This document shows positions 51,322 to 62,503 of a DNA stretch of 64,000 bases, one piece after another. Position numbers and translations under genes: made by a program. The notes under the pieces were generated by a model that worked only from the letters and a program-made list of their open reading frames with translations, made no database searches and was not told the origin of the DNA. Location of the stretch: positions 1 to 64,000 of the forward strand of contig NZ_VSSS01000011.1 of assembly GCF_008123425.1 (NCBI RefSeq), given 5' to 3'. Positions within the stretch are counted from its first letter, which is position 1, and every line of letters begins with the position of its first letter. Source of the stretch: Bradyrhizobium rifense (GTDB lineage: Bacteria; Pseudomonadota; Alphaproteobacteria; Rhizobiales; Xanthobacteraceae).

Positions 51322-52290
51322 CTAGTTCTCGTCCACGGCGACAGCGCCCTGCTGCCCCTTGTGGATCGAGGACGGCACCACACCAAAGTATTTCCGGAAC
51401 ACGCGGCTGAAATGCGATGAGCTGGAGAAGCCCCACGAGAACGCGACGTCGGTGATGGTCTTGCCGCCGTGAGCCTCGAGCTCCTGGCGGCAGTTCTGGA
51501 GGCGTGCCTGCCAGATGTAATCGCTCACCGTGGTGCCGCGCTCCGAGAACAGCATGTGCAGATAGCGCTTGGAGCAGCCGAGCTCGGCGGAGATCTGGTC
51601 GATGCACAGATCGGGATCGCGGAGGTGCTCGCGGATGAAAAATTGGGCACGCACATACATCGCCTCGGGCCCGACCCGATCGAACATCGTGTCGGCTTCG
51701 CGCAGCGGCAGCAGCAACAGGTCGATCAGCGAATCGGCGACACCGACCGCGCTGTTGGCCGACAGCTTCGCCGCCTCGTCGAACGTGGCATGGACGAAAT
51801 CATGGGCGATCCGTCCCGTCCCCGTCTTCGCCGACAGTTTGCAGGCCGGCATGCGCTGCGACGGGAAGCCGCGATCGCGCAGCAGTGCCTTCGGCACGAT
51901 CACCACGTCGTGGCGCGTGAAGGCGGGACTGACGATCAGATGCGGGCATGAGACGTCATAGGCGATGATGTCGCCGGGGTTCAGCTCGATGTGGCGGCCT
52001 TCCTGCTCGAAATAGGACACGCCATATGTCTGGAAGTGAATCTTGATGTACGGGTGTTCGTTGGCCTTGGCGCGCGCCAGCGTGTGCGCGATGCGATGCT
52101 GGCTCACCTCGATCTGGCAGAGCTTCAGGCGCGAGACGGAGGTGTAGTCGATGCGCCCTTCGAGCGAGGATGCCTCCAGCGGATCGACATCAAAGTGTCC
52201 GCACAGACTCGTCAGCCCGTCGATCCAGCTCTGGATCTGCCGCTTCGGCGTCAGTCCCGTCGTCGAGAGCGTGTGAATTGTGTCGGACAT
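51322..52290 (-). CDS. AraC-family transcriptional regulator
   Basis: 322 residues from the ATG at 52290. An N-terminal AraC_binding_2-type cupin domain (about 40-180: GDIIAYDVSCPHLIVSPAFTRHDVVIVPKALL) and two C-terminal helix-turn-helix motifs (LCIDQISAELGCSKRYLHMLFSERGTTVSDY and ITDVAFSWGFSSSSHFSRVFRKYFG). It is divergent from xoxF with about 510 bases between, so it is a likely controller of xoxF or of itself. Confidence 0.88.
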   Translation of the reverse strand: MSDTIHTLSTTGLTPKRQIQSWIDGLTSLCGHFDVDPLEASSLEGRIDYTSVSRLKLCQIEVSQHRIAHTLARAKANEHPYIKIHFQTYGVSYFEQEGRHIELNPGDIIAYDVSCPHLIVSPAFTRHDVVIVPKALLRDRGFPSQRMPACKLSAKTGTGRIAHDFVHATFDEAAKLSANSAVGVADSLIDLLLLPLREADTMFDRVGPEAMYVRAQFFIREHLRDPDLCIDQISAELGCSKRYLHMLFSERGTTVSDYIWQARLQNCRQELEAHGGKTITDVAFSWGFSSSSHFSRVFRKYFGVVPSSIHKGQQGAVAVDEN

Positions 52291-52797
52291 TAATCCAGCC
52301 ACTGGCGTGTTCCGGGATTCGATGCGAATCGCGACCAGCGCTTCCGGAGCCCTCAGCCGTGATTGCGTGACGTTTACCTCGAATTTGGGCGGTCTTTTGG
52401 AACGAGCGCCATCGCTCCATTGCCACCCTTGAACGTTAATCCTCCGCCTTAGTTGCACCGCCGTCAAGGGGAACCTGTTTGTTGAGCGCTGCACCACGGC
52501 GAGCGGAAGCCGCTGAATTCGCTACTGCAAAATCAAAAACTTCGCATCCGTGCGCTATCGAGCAAAGCGGCTTCTCTCTTGGGCAAGTTTCCCGATAGCG
52601 AAGTCGTTAGGAATTACGGCAGGAACAAAAAAAACAGGCCGCTCCTGCACGCGGACCTGTAGCTCTCATCCTGAGGAGGAAACAGCACAGCATCGTTTCT
52701 GGTCCCCAACGTGACCGCCCTGCACGAGCAGACGCCGGACGAAAAGCCCGGTGATTAAGCAATGCTTCGGAAACAATAAAACGCGACCAACGGAGGA
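52291..52797. promoter_or_regulatory. araC-xoxF intergenic region
   Basis: 507 bases. Inverted repeat CGCTATCG (52553-52560) / CGATAGCG (52593-52600), 32 bases apart, is a candidate regulator site. A near-palindrome ACAGGCCGC / GCGGACCTGT (about 52634-52660) suggests a leader hairpin. An AGGAGG at 52674-52679 precedes a very short GTG-initiated frame (52710-52757), possibly a leader peptide. A long xoxF 5-prime UTR is likely. Confidence 0.5.
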
Positions 52798-54609
52798 ATG
52801 ACTATGCGCAAGGTGCTACTGGCGACCTTTCTTGGCTCCGCGGCGGCTCTCGCCGTCGGCGGCGCCTCTGCCAATGACGAGCTGAACAAGATGTCGCAGA
52901 ACCCGAAAGACTGGGTGATGCCGACAGGCGACTATGCCAATACCCGCTACTCCAAGCTCAACCAGATCAACGCACAAAATGTCGGCAAGCTCCAGGTCGC
53001 CTGGACCTTCTCGACCGGCGTGCTGCGCGGCCATGAAGGCGGCCCGCTGGTGATCGGCAACATGATGTACGTCCACACGCCGTTCCCGAACAAGGTCTAC
53101 GCCATTGACCTTTCCAACGAGAACAAGATCGTCTGGAAGTACGAGCCGAAGCAGGATCCGAACGTTATCCCGGTGATGTGCTGCGATACGGTTAACCGTG
53201 GCCTGTCATACGGCGACGGCAAGATCTTCCTGCATCAGGCCGACACAACCCTGGTCGCGCTCGACGCCAAGTCCGGTCAGGTTGCATGGACCGCCAAGAA
53301 CGGCGATCCGAGTAAGGGCGAGACCGGCACCTCAGCGCCGATGGTCGTCAAGGATAAGGTGCTGGTCGGCATCTCCGGCGGCGAGTTCGGCGTTCAGGCC
53401 CACATGACTGCGTACGACATCAAGACCGGCAAGGTCGCCTGGCGCGGCTATTCGGAAGGCCCGGATGACCAGATCCTGGTCGACGACAAGACCACCGCAC
53501 TCGGCAAGCCGGTCGGCAAGGATTCAAGCCTCAAGACCTGGCAAGGCGATCAGTGGAAGATCGGCGGCGGCGCGACATGGGGCTGGATCTCCTACGATCC
53601 TGAGCTGAACCTCGTCTATTACGGATCGGGCAATCCCTCGACCTGGAATCCGAAGCAGCGTCCCGGCGACAACAAATGGTCGATGACGATCTGGGCACGT
53701 AACCCGGACACCGGTGTCGCCAAGTGGGTCTACCAGATGACGCCCCATGACGAATGGGACTATGACGGCGTCAACGAGATGATCCTCTCGGATCAGTCGA
53801 TCAACGGCCAGGCGCGCAAGCTGCTGACGCATTTCGATCGTAACGGCCTCGGCTATACGCTCGATCGCGCCACTGGCGAGCTTCTGGTCGCCGAAAAGTA
53901 CGATCCGAAGGTGAACTGGACCTCCGGCGTCGACATGGACAAGAACTCCGCCACCTATGGCCGTCCGAAGGTGCTCGACACAGCTTCGACCGACAAGGCC
54001 GGCGAGGATCACAACGTGAAGGGCATCTGCCCGGCCGCGCTCGGCACCAAGGACGAGCAGCCGGCGGCCTACTCGCCGGACACGCAGCTGTTCTACGTTC
54101 CGACCAACCACGTCTGCATGGACTACGAGCCGTTCAAGGTGAGCTACACCGCGGGCCAGCCCTATGTGGGCGCAACGCTCTCGATGTATCCGCCGCAGGG
54201 CGATACCAACATGGGTAACTTCATCGCCTGGGACGGCAAGACCGGCAAGATCGTCTGGTCGAACAAGGAGCAGTTCTCGGTCTGGTCGGGTGCGCTCGCG
54301 ACCGCCGGCGGCGTGGTGTTCTACGGCACGCTCGAAGGCTATCTGAAGGCAGTCGATGCCAAGACCGGCAAGGAGCTCTACAAGTTCAAGACTCCCTCCG
54401 GCATCATCGGCAACGTCACCACCTATGAGAACAGCGGCAAGCAGTATGTCGCCGTGCTCTCCGGCGTGGGCGGCTGGGCCGGCATCGGTCTGGCAGCTGG
54501 TCTGACCGATCCGACCGCAGGTCTCGGCGCAGTCGGTGGCTACGCCGCGCTCAGCAACTACACGGCACTCGGCGGCACGCTGACCGTGTTCTCGCTGCCC
54601 GCGAACTAG
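52798..54609 (+). CDS. xoxF: Lanthanide-dependent methanol dehydrogenase XoxF (XoxF5-type)
   Basis: 603 residues, normal for XoxF. Signal peptide 1-25. Eight-bladed PQQ propeller. Vicinal disulfide Cys128-Cys129 (MCCDTVNRG), metal ligands Glu196 and Asn279, catalytic Asp321 and the extra Asp323 in [11 protein letters not shown]; MxaF has Ala there, so this is a lanthanide enzyme. It oxidises methanol, and often formaldehyde, in the periplasm with electrons to XoxG. The start ATGACTATG allows 52798 or 52804. Upstream is GGAGGA at 52792-52797. Followed by xoxG, flhA and gfa on the same strand, forming the C1 operon. Confidence 0.95.
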   Translation: MTMRKVLLATFLGSAAALAVGGASANDELNKMSQNPKDWVMPTGDYANTRYSKLNQINAQNVGKLQVAWTFSTGVLRGHEGGPLVIGNMMYVHTPFPNKVYAIDLSNENKIVWKYEPKQDPNVIPVMCCDTVNRGLSYGDGKIFLHQADTTLVALDAKSGQVAWTAKNGDPSKGETGTSAPMVVKDKVLVGISGGEFGVQAHMTAYDIKTGKVAWRGYSEGPDDQILVDDKTTALGKPVGKDSSLKTWQGDQWKIGGGATWGWISYDPELNLVYYGSGNPSTWNPKQRPGDNKWSMTIWARNPDTGVAKWVYQMTPHDEWDYDGVNEMILSDQSINGQARKLLTHFDRNGLGYTLDRATGELLVAEKYDPKVNWTSGVDMDKNSATYGRPKVLDTASTDKAGEDHNVKGICPAALGTKDEQPAAYSPDTQLFYVPTNHVCMDYEPFKVSYTAGQPYVGATLSMYPPQGDTNMGNFIAWDGKTGKIVWSNKEQFSVWSGALATAGGVVFYGTLEGYLKAVDAKTGKELYKFKTPSGIIGNVTTYENSGKQYVAVLSGVGGWAGIGLAAGLTDPTAGLGAVGGYAALSNYTALGGTLTVFSLPAN

Positions 54610-54627
54610 CGTCAGCTTCGTATCGCT

Positions 54628-54656
54628 CCGGCGCGTGGATCAACTCCACGCGCCGG
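54628..54656 (+). other. Hairpin between xoxF and xoxG
   Basis: Perfect 12-base-pair stem CCGGCGCGTGGA / TCCACGCGCCGG (54628-54639, 54645-54656), loop TCAAC. There is no T-run, so it is probably an mRNA-processing or stability hairpin that lets xoxF be made in excess of xoxG. Confidence 0.7.
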
Positions 54657-54690
54657 CTCGTCTCCACCTGATGCCTTCGAGGAACACCTC

Positions 54691-55209
54691 TTGCGTAAAA
54701 TCTGCTCTGTCATTGCTGCGATGATCTTCGTTGCGTCCGGAGGAATTGCTATCGCGGACGGCTCGGGCGACCCGACCGCCGTCAAGCAGAACGAAACTGG
54801 CGAATGGCTCGATAAGGAAGGAAACCCGACCTACAAGATCAATGGCGACTCGGTCGACTGGTACACCTATTCTGGATACCGCCGCTATCACTCGGACTGC
54901 CATGTGTGTCATGGCCCGGATGGCATGGGATCGACCTATGCGCCCGCACTGAAGGATTCGCTCAAGACGATGAGCTATGCCGATTTTCTCGGCGTCGTCG
55001 CCTCGGGCCGCAAGAATATCTCCACCGCGGCAGAGAACGTGATGCCGGCCTTCGGAGATAATCCGAACGTCGCCTGCTACATGGACGATCTCTACGTCTA
55101 TCTGCGCGCCCGTTCCAACGAGGCCTGGGGCCGCGCCCGTCCCGGCAAGCATGAGGACAAGAACGACGCCTATACCAAGAATGAAGACTCGTGCATGGGC
55201 AAGAAGTGA
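54691..55209 (+). CDS. xoxG: Cytochrome c of methanol oxidation, XoxG-like
   Basis: 172 residues from a TTG at 54691 with GAGGA upstream. Signal peptide 1-22 (FVASGGIAIA). One haem site CHVCH (Cys70, Cys73, His74); the axial Met is probably in NVMPAFG (about 117). Extra cysteines, Cys about 128 and near the C terminus, fit the four-cysteine methanol-metabolism cytochrome family. It should accept electrons from XoxF. Between hairpins before and after it. Confidence 0.88.
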   Translation: MRKICSVIAAMIFVASGGIAIADGSGDPTAVKQNETGEWLDKEGNPTYKINGDSVDWYTYSGYRRYHSDCHVCHGPDGMGSTYAPALKDSLKTMSYADFLGVVASGRKNISTAAENVMPAFGDNPNVACYMDDLYVYLRARSNEAWGRARPGKHEDKNDAYTKNEDSCMGKK

Positions 55210-55215
55210 ACGTTT

Positions 55216-55248
55216 GGGGCCCGGCTGAGACTTAAGTCTCGGCGCCCC
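55216..55248 (+). other. Hairpin between xoxG and flhA
   Basis: Perfect 14-base palindrome GAGACTTAAGTCTC (55227-55240), extended by GGGGC on the left and GCCCC on the right. No T-run. Probable intercistronic processing or stability element. Confidence 0.65.
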
Positions 55249-55270
55249 GCGAGAATCTGAGGAGTTACCG

Positions 55271-56380
<1,110 letters not shown>

Positions 56381-56413
56381 CTCGCAAGCGTCACACCCAA
56401 GGAGGATCGACCC

Positions 56414-56974
56414 ATGACTGCACTTCATCCCTCGATCGACAACGGTCTCAAACAAGGCACCGGCCACTTTGCCGGCGGCACGCTCGCCTGCAAATGCAAG
56501 GACCATCAGGTCAAGGTCGGCATCAAGGGCGACGTGGCGCACAACCACGCCTGCGGCTGCACCAAGTGCTGGAAGCCGGAAGGCGCGAACTTCTCCGTGG
56601 TCGCGGTGGTGCCGCGCCAGAATCTCACCGTGCTCGAGAACGGCGACAAGCTCCAGATCGTCGACGCCTCGGCGGTGATCCAGCGGCACGCCTGCAAGGC
56701 CTGCGGCACGCACATGTATGGCCGCATCGAGAACAAGAACCATCCGTTCTACGGTCTCGACTTCATCCATCCGGAGCTGTTCCAGGAGCAGGGTTCGCAG
56801 GCGCCGCAATTCGCCGCCTTCGTCTCCTCGGTCATCGAATCCGGCGTCAAGCCGGAGCAGATGGCCGGTATCCGGTCGCGGCTGAAGGAAATCGGGCTCG
56901 AGCCCTATGACTGCCTGTCGCCGGCGCTGATGGATGCAATCGCCACCCACGTGGCGAAGGCCAAAGCCGCCTGA
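56414..56974 (+). CDS. gfa: S-(hydroxymethyl)glutathione synthase (GSH-dependent formaldehyde-activating enzyme)
   Basis: 186 residues with all Gfa zinc cysteines: Cys26/Cys28, Cys47/Cys49/Cys52, Cys94/Cys97 ([20 protein letters not shown]). It is reported to speed the condensation of formaldehyde and glutathione, feeding FlhA encoded just upstream. Ribosome site AAGGAGG before the ATG. Last gene of the operon; hairpins follow. Confidence 0.94.
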   Translation: MTALHPSIDNGLKQGTGHFAGGTLACKCKDHQVKVGIKGDVAHNHACGCTKCWKPEGANFSVVAVVPRQNLTVLENGDKLQIVDASAVIQRHACKACGTHMYGRIENKNHPFYGLDFIHPELFQEQGSQAPQFAAFVSSVIESGVKPEQMAGIRSRLKEIGLEPYDCLSPALMDAIATHVAKAKAA

Positions 56975-56991
56975 CAAGGCCGCCAGAAGTT

Positions 56992-57030
56992 TGTCCGTCC
57001 CCTCGCTGTTCACCAGAGAGGGGACGGACA
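56992..57030 (+). other. Hairpin just after gfa
   Basis: Perfect 13-base-pair stem TGTCCGTCCCCTC / GAGGGGACGGACA (56992-57004, 57018-57030), loop of 13. No T-run follows, so it is likely a 3-prime stability structure or weak terminator for the xoxF operon. Confidence 0.7.
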
Positions 57031-57192
57031 GCTCTCGAATGATTTGCGGCGAGTTTGCCGCCTGTGCAATTTGCGTATGCGAGCGCGTTCCGCTCCCTCA
57101 GTCCTGGTCTCTGAATGACTGCGCAGTGCCGCCCTCTTCCTGCTTGAAGTCAGCGCGCCTTGCGATTCTCCCTCCCTCGACTGAGGAATACT

Positions 57193-57232
57193 GCTTCGTC
57201 CGCGCAGTCCCTCTGGCGGACGAAGCTTTTTT
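57193..57232 (+). terminator. Rho-independent terminator
   Basis: Perfect 11-base-pair stem GCTTCGTCCGC / GCGGACGAAGC (57193-57203, 57216-57226), loop of 12, then six T. It either ends the xoxF operon with a long 3-prime UTR or ends a separate small RNA. Confidence 0.85.
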
Positions 57233-57590
57233 CGCCGCGCCTCAGATTCTGTAGTCGCCCGACGCGCGACGCGCCCTGCTTTTGACAAGCTTCGTTGCAA
57301 TCTTTTCCCGTCGAGAACGGCTCGTCAAGAACACTTGGCTGTGAACGCCGGCCCGACGCGATCTCTGCTAAGATTTCGCCGTGATGATGCCGCGCGACAT
57401 TCAATCAATTAAGAACAAAACGGGAGGTATCGAGCACATCCGCACATGACGATTCGCACTCCAGCTTCCTGCCGGGATTTGCCCGCGGAGGAGAACAGGC
57501 GGAGATGCGGCGGCACGACGTACGGACCATTTCGCCGATCGACATCGGCAAATCCTGAATCATCGAGCTTATGAAGAGCGAGGGACGATC

Positions 57591-58043
57591 ATGATCAAAA
57601 TCAAGATCAACGGCCAGGAACAGAGCTGGGACGGCGACCCGGATCTCCCGCTACTCTGGTTCCTGCGCGACGAAGCCGGGTTGACTGGCACCAAGTTCGG
57701 TTGTGGCCAGGCCCTGTGCGGCGCCTGCACCGTCATCGTCGACAAGGAGGCAGTCCGCTCCTGCATTACCTCGATCAACGACGTCGCCGGGCGCGAAGTC
57801 ACCACGATCGAGGGGCTGCATCCCGATGGCGATCATCCCGTCCAAAAGGCCTGGCGCCAGGTCAATGTTCCCCAATGCGGCTTCTGCCAAGCCGGCCAGA
57901 TCATGCAGGCGGCTGCGCTGCTGATGGATAACCCCAAGCCGTCGCATGACCAGATCCGCGAGGCGATGGCCGGCAACATCTGCCGCTGCGGCTGCTACCA
58001 GCGCATCGAGAACGCCGTCCACCTCGCATCGACGGGAGTGTGA
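57591..58043 (+). CDS. Molybdenum hydroxylase small subunit, 2x[2Fe-2S] (IorA-like)
   Basis: 150 residues, the length of the two-cluster subunit. Plant-type cluster Cys38, Cys43, Cys46, Cys58 ([13 protein letters not shown]) and the C-terminal cluster with Cys96, Cys99, Cys131, Cys133 ([18 protein letters not shown]). It moves electrons from the molybdenum site to an external acceptor. The large subunit starts 1 base after its stop. No FAD subunit is present, so it belongs to the isoquinoline oxidoreductase/aldehyde dehydrogenase type. Confidence 0.92.
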   Translation: MIKIKINGQEQSWDGDPDLPLLWFLRDEAGLTGTKFGCGQALCGACTVIVDKEAVRSCITSINDVAGREVTTIEGLHPDGDHPVQKAWRQVNVPQCGFCQAGQIMQAAALLMDNPKPSHDQIREAMAGNICRCGCYQRIENAVHLASTGV

Positions 58044-58044
58044 C

Positions 58045-60357
58045 ATGAATTTCATCGACAACCCGCGGAAGCTTCGTGGCTTCGAAAAGAATCTGAAGGT
58101 CGAGAAGGTCTCGCGCCGCAGCATCCTGAAGGGGCTCGGCGTCACCGGCGGCTTCGTGCTCGCCGCACCCGTGATGTCGCGCCAGGCCTTTGCCTATGAG
58201 ACCGGCGCCGGCAAGATGCCGCATGGAGTCGTGGTCGACCCGCGCGTCTTCGTCGCGGTCGCGCCTGACGGCACCGTCACCATCCTCGCCCACCGCGCCG
58301 AGATGGGCACCGGCGTGCGCACCAGCCTGCCGCTGATCGTGGCCGAGGAGATGGAGGCCGACTGGTCCAAGGTCAAGGTGCAACAGGCCCATGGTGACGA
58401 AGTCAAGTTCGGCAACCAGGACACCGACGGCTCGCGCAGCACGCGGCATTATCTGATTCCGATGCGCCAGATCGGCGCCTCAGCCCGCTCCATGCTGGAG
58501 CAGGCCGCGGCAAAGCGCTGGAATGTGCCGGCGACCGAGGTCAAGGCGGTCAATCACGAGGTCGTCCACGGCGCCACCGGCCGCAAGCTCGGCTTCGGCG
58601 AGCTCGCAGCCGACGCCGCCAAGGAATCGGTGCCAAGCATCGAAGGCCTCAAGCTGAAAGACCCGAAGGACTTCCGCTATCTCGGCAAGGGCCAGGTCAG
58701 CATCGTCGATCTCCACGACATCACCACCGGCAAGGCGGGTTACGGCGCCGACGTACGCTTGCCCGGCATGAAGTATGCTGTGATCGCGCGACCGCCGGTC
58801 ACCGGCGGCAAGCTCGTCTCGTTCGACCCGGCCGAGGCGATGAAAATCTCCGGCGTTGAGAAGGTGATGCAGGTGCGCGGCTGGCCGTGGCCCTCGAAGT
58901 TCCAGCCGCTCGGCGGCGTCGCGGTGATTGCGCGCAACACCGGTGCTGCGATTAAGGGCCGCGATGCGCTGAAGCTCGTCTGGGACGACGGCGCCAACGG
59001 CAAATACGACTCGGTCGCCTATCGCAAGGAGCTCGAGGAGGCTTCGCGCAAGCCGGGCCTCGTCGTGCGCCAGGAGGGCGACGCGGACGCCGCGCTGAAG
59101 ACCGCCGCCAAGGTCGTGATCGGCGAATATTACCTGCCGCACCTCGCCCATGTCAGCATGGAGCCGCCGGTGGCGGTCGCAGACGTCAAGGGCGACAAGG
59201 CGGAGATCTGGGCGCCGGTACAAAGCCCGGGCGGCACGCGCGAGGACGTCGCCAAGACGCTCGGCATCCCCGAGGGCAATGTCACTGTCAACGTCACGTT
59301 GCTCGGCGGCGGTTTCGGTCGCAAGTCGAAATGCGATTTTGCGCTTGAGGCGGCGCTGCTGTCGAAGGAACTCGGTGCGCCCGTCAAGGTGCAATGGACA
59401 CGTGAGGACGACCTCCACCACGACTTCCTGCACACCGTCTCGGCGGAACGGATCGAGGCTGGTTTGGACAAGGACGGCAAGGTGATCGCATGGCGCCATC
59501 GCAGCGTGGCGCCGACCATCGCCTCGACCTTCGCTGCCGGGGCCAATCACGCGGCGGCGTTCGAGCTTGGCATGGGTCTCGTCGACATGCCGTTCGAGAT
59601 CGCCAACATCTCCTGCGAGAACCCGGAGGCAGCCGCATTCACCCGTATCGGCTGGTTCCGCTCGGTCTCGAACATCCCGCGCGCCTTCGCGGTGCAATCG
59701 ATGGTCGGCGAGATCGCGAACGCAACCGGCCGCGACCAGAAGGAGACGTTGCTGGCGTTGATCGGCACGCCCCGGATCGTCAAGCCCGCCGTGAAGGACC
59801 TCTGGAACTACGGCGAGCCCTATGACAGCTACCCGATCGACACCGCGCGTCTGCGCAAGGTGGTCGAGCTGGTCGCCGAGAAGGGCGAATGGGGCCGTCA
59901 GGTCCCGAAGGGCCACGGCCTCGGCATCGCCGTGCACCGCAGCTTCGTCAGCTACATCGCGACCATCGTCGAGGTGGCCGTCGACGACAAGGGCAAGCTG
60001 ACGGTGCCACGGGTCGACACCGCGATCGACTGCGGCACCTATGTCAACCCGGAGCGCATCGCCTCGCAGATCGAGGGCGCGGCAATCATGGGCCTGAGCC
60101 TCGCCAAATATGGCGCGGTCACCTTCAAGGACGGCAAGGTCGAGCAGAAGAATTTTGACGACTTCCAGGTCGTCAGGATGGACGAGGCTCCGCTGGTGAC
60201 CAATGTCTACATCGTGCCGCCTGGACCCGACACGCCGCCGAGCGGCGTTGGCGAGCCCGGTGTGCCGCCATTCGCACCTGCGCTGATGAACGCGATCTTC
60301 GCCGCGACCGGCAAGCGCATCCGCGCGCTTCCGATCGGCAAGCAATTGGAGGCTTGA
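58045..60357 (+). CDS. Molybdopterin-binding hydroxylase large subunit, Tat-exported (IorB-like)
   Basis: 770 residues from the ATG at 58045. A Tat signal ([19 protein letters not shown], about 23-41) exports it to the periplasm folded, together with the small subunit. Xanthine-oxidase family: [12 protein letters not shown] (molybdopterin loop), [11 protein letters not shown], and the catalytic Glu737 in [12 protein letters not shown]. It oxidises an aldehyde or N-heterocycle by hydroxylation. Next to formaldehyde genes an aldehyde is attractive, but substrate is not evident. No cytochrome subunit follows. Confidence 0.9.
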   Translation: MNFIDNPRKLRGFEKNLKVEKVSRRSILKGLGVTGGFVLAAPVMSRQAFAYETGAGKMPHGVVVDPRVFVAVAPDGTVTILAHRAEMGTGVRTSLPLIVAEEMEADWSKVKVQQAHGDEVKFGNQDTDGSRSTRHYLIPMRQIGASARSMLEQAAAKRWNVPATEVKAVNHEVVHGATGRKLGFGELAADAAKESVPSIEGLKLKDPKDFRYLGKGQVSIVDLHDITTGKAGYGADVRLPGMKYAVIARPPVTGGKLVSFDPAEAMKISGVEKVMQVRGWPWPSKFQPLGGVAVIARNTGAAIKGRDALKLVWDDGANGKYDSVAYRKELEEASRKPGLVVRQEGDADAALKTAAKVVIGEYYLPHLAHVSMEPPVAVADVKGDKAEIWAPVQSPGGTREDVAKTLGIPEGNVTVNVTLLGGGFGRKSKCDFALEAALLSKELGAPVKVQWTREDDLHHDFLHTVSAERIEAGLDKDGKVIAWRHRSVAPTIASTFAAGANHAAAFELGMGLVDMPFEIANISCENPEAAAFTRIGWFRSVSNIPRAFAVQSMVGEIANATGRDQKETLLALIGTPRIVKPAVKDLWNYGEPYDSYPIDTARLRKVVELVAEKGEWGRQVPKGHGLGIAVHRSFVSYIATIVEVAVDDKGKLTVPRVDTAIDCGTYVNPERIASQIEGAAIMGLSLAKYGAVTFKDGKVEQKNFDDFQVVRMDEAPLVTNVYIVPPGPDTPPSGVGEPGVPPFAPALMNAIFAATGKRIRALPIGKQLEA

Positions 60358-60409
60358 CGGAACAGACGCGGCCTCGCGCCGTTTTCATCGATCGGACAGG
60401 AGCAGATCG

Positions 60410-60670
60410 ATGATCAATTTCCCAAGGGCGCTCGCAGTCTCGCTGCTGTCGAGCGCCTTTCTTTTGGCTGATACAGCCGCGTTCGCCCAGAACACCACGA
60501 CGCCGCCAACCACGGCGACGCGCCCCACCGCGCCGGAGCAGAATTCGCTTCCCAACGCCGGCGCCCCGCCCGCCTCCACGACTCAGACCACCGGGCAGAG
60601 CAGCAACGATCCCAAGATTCGGGAGATGAACCAAGCGGAAAAGGACAAGGTGGATAGGCAGGGGAAGTAG
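60410..60670 (+). CDS. Small secreted Thr/Pro-rich protein
   Basis: 86 residues. Signal peptide 1-26 ([15 protein letters not shown]). The mature part is unstructured, rich in Thr, Pro, Gln and Ser ([21 protein letters not shown]), ending in charged residues [13 protein letters not shown]. No domain. It is 52 bases after the hydroxylase stop and may be cotranscribed. Unknown function. Confidence 0.7.
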   Translation: MINFPRALAVSLLSSAFLLADTAAFAQNTTTPPTTATRPTAPEQNSLPNAGAPPASTTQTTGQSSNDPKIREMNQAEKDKVDRQGK

Positions 60671-60686
60671 CGGCCTTCGCGCACGC

Positions 60687-60716
60687 AAAATGCGGCGGAC
60701 GTTGCCGTCCGCCGCA
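60687..60716 (-). terminator. Terminator for the PQQ dehydrogenase at 60764
   Basis: Stem TGCGGCGGAC / GTCCGCCGCA (60691-60700, 60707-60716), loop of 6, with AAAA at 60687-60690, which reads as TTTT on the minus strand. It ends the leftward Rieske-dehydrogenase transcript. Confidence 0.75.
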
Positions 60717-60763
60717 CTCGCCACCCCCCTGCTGCTCCGCCGTCTTCGATCCGCCTGCGGAGC

Positions 60764-62503
60764 TTATTTCTTCAGCGCGAACACCCAGATCACGCCGCCT
60801 TGCGGCACGTTGGCCTCTATGCCGATATTGTTGGTCGCGAGTGCGTCCTGGATGCGCTGTGCGTCCACGCCCCAGCCCGACTGGATCGCGACATATTGCG
60901 TGCCGTCGATCTCATAGGATACCGGCATGCCCATGATGCCGGAATTGGTCTTCTGCTCCCACAACACTTCTCCGGTCTTGGCGTTGAAGGCGCGGAAGTT
61001 GCGGTCGTTGGTGCCGCCTGCGAAGATGAGATCGCCTGCGGTCGCCGTCACCGAGCCGAACAGCTGCGACTTCGGGAAGTTGTGCTGCCACACCTTCTTG
61101 CCCGTGGCGGGATCCCAGGCCTGGAGCTCGCCGAAATGATCGGCGCCCGGCTTCGCTGTCAGGCCGATGTCTTCCGGCTTGGTGCCGAGCCAGAGCTCGC
61201 CGGGCTTAAGCGCGACCTTCTCGCCGGTGAAGCCGCCGCAGAAGTTCTCGTTGGCGGGAACATAGACGAGGCCGGTCTTCTGGCTATAGGCCGCCGATGG
61301 CCAGTCCTTGCCGCCCCACAGCGACGGACAGAACTCGACGCGCTTGCCGATGACCGGCTTATGATCGGGATCGACGATCGGCCGCCCGCTCTCGGCGTCG
61401 ATGCCCTTCCAGACGTCGGTGGCGACGAACGGCCAGCCGGCGACGTAGTTGATCTTGGTCGGGGTGCGCTCGAGCACCCAGAAAATCGCGTCACGGCCGG
61501 GATGGATCAGGCTCTTGATGCTGCGGCCATCGCGTTGCAGATCGACCAGCATCGGCGCGTCGACCTCGTCCCAGTCCCAGGAATCGTTCTGGTGGTACTG
61601 GTGATAGGTCTTGATCTTGCCGTTGCTGGGATCGAGCGCGAGCACCGACGAGGTGTAGAGATTGTCGCCGGGATGCGTTTCGCCGGGCCACGGCGCGGCA
61701 TTGCCGACGCCCCAATAGATCGTCTTGGTGTCCTTGTCGTAATTGCCGGTCATCCAGGCCGAGCCGCCGCCGGTCTTCCAGTCGTCGCCCTGCCAGGTGT
61801 CGTGACCGGGCTCGCCTTCGCCGGGAATGGTGAAGGTGCGCCAGAGTTCCTTGCCGTCCTTGGCATCGTAGGCAACGACGTAACCGCGCACGCCGAGCTC
61901 GCCGCCGGAGCCGCCGACGATGACCTTGCCGTCGACGATCAGCGGCATCAGGGTCATGTACTGACCCTTCTTGTAATCCTGCACCTTGGTGTCCCACACC
62001 ACCTTGCCGGTCTTGGCATCGAGCGCGACGACGTGGTCGTCGGTGGTGGCGAGATAGAGCTTGTCTTCCCACAGGCCGACGCCGCGGCTGGTTGGATGCA
62101 GCTGGAACAGATCGTCGGGAAGCTGCCGCTTGTAGCGCCAGTATTCATCGCCGGTCTTAGCGTTCAGCGCTATCACCTGCCCCATCGGCGTTGCCACGAA
62201 CATCACGCCATTGTTGACGATCGGCGGCGCCTCATGGCCTTCGACCACGCCGGTGGCGAACGTCCAGACCGGCGTGAGATCCTTGACGTTGGAAGTGTTG
62301 ATCTGGTCGAGCGGGCTATAGCCCTGCCCGTCATAGGTGCGGCGATAGAGCATCCAGTTGCCGGGTTCCGGATTCTCGAGACGCTGCTGGGTGACTGGCG
62401 CGTAGCTCTCGATCGGGCCGGCGATTGCGGCGGTCGAGACAAGGCACGTGAAGGCGACGAAGCCGGACAGCAGTATTTGCTTCCTGGTCATGGACGTTGT
62501 CAT
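60764..62503 (-). CDS. PQQ-dependent dehydrogenase, lanthanide-type pair, no vicinal cysteines
   Basis: 579 residues. Signal peptide about 1-28. PQQ propeller repeats throughout. Metal ligands Glu202 (GSGGELG) and Asn268 (GVGNA), catalytic Asp310 and extra Asp312 (SWDWDEVD), so it looks lanthanide-type. Where other family members have two adjacent Cys it reads QLHPTSRGVG (134-143), so the disulfide ring near PQQ is missing. It follows a Rieske protein gene on the same strand (113 bases). Substrate unknown. Confidence 0.87.
   Translation of the reverse strand: MTTSMTRKQILLSGFVAFTCLVSTAAIAGPIESYAPVTQQRLENPEPGNWMLYRRTYDGQGYSPLDQINTSNVKDLTPVWTFATGVVEGHEAPPIVNNGVMFVATPMGQVIALNAKTGDEYWRYKRQLPDDLFQLHPTSRGVGLWEDKLYLATTDDHVVALDAKTGKVVWDTKVQDYKKGQYMTLMPLIVDGKVIVGGSGGELGVRGYVVAYDAKDGKELWRTFTIPGEGEPGHDTWQGDDWKTGGGSAWMTGNYDKDTKTIYWGVGNAAPWPGETHPGDNLYTSSVLALDPSNGKIKTYHQYHQNDSWDWDEVDAPMLVDLQRDGRSIKSLIHPGRDAIFWVLERTPTKINYVAGWPFVATDVWKGIDAESGRPIVDPDHKPVIGKRVEFCPSLWGGKDWPSAAYSQKTGLVYVPANENFCGGFTGEKVALKPGELWLGTKPEDIGLTAKPGADHFGELQAWDPATGKKVWQHNFPKSQLFGSVTATAGDLIFAGGTNDRNFRAFNAKTGEVLWEQKTNSGIMGMPVSYEIDGTQYVAIQSGWGVDAQRIQDALATNNIGIEANVPQGGVIWVFALKK

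Larger units (their letters stand above)
56975..57590. other. Long gap after gfa with two hairpins
   Basis: 616 bases. A 13-base-pair stem (56992-57030) is followed after 160 bases by a full terminator (57193-57232). The rest up to the molybdenum-hydroxylase genes has no protein-like frame; it should contain their promoter (an AT-rich stretch near 57405-57425). Confidence 0.6.

Noticed and set aside
52669..52690. Hammerhead-ribozyme-like CTGAGGAGGAAAC in the xoxF leader
   Set aside because: Resembles the conserved CUGANGA and GAAA parts but lacks the stem between them and the other helices.
57010..57300. 96-residue minus-strand frame after gfa
   Set aside because: Lies across a strong hairpin and a terminator, Arg/Ser-rich, no ribosome site and no family.
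58480..60345. 621-residue open frame antisense to the molybdenum hydroxylase large subunit
   Set aside because: A shadow of the real gene, with Arg/Asp/His-rich composition and no recognised domain.
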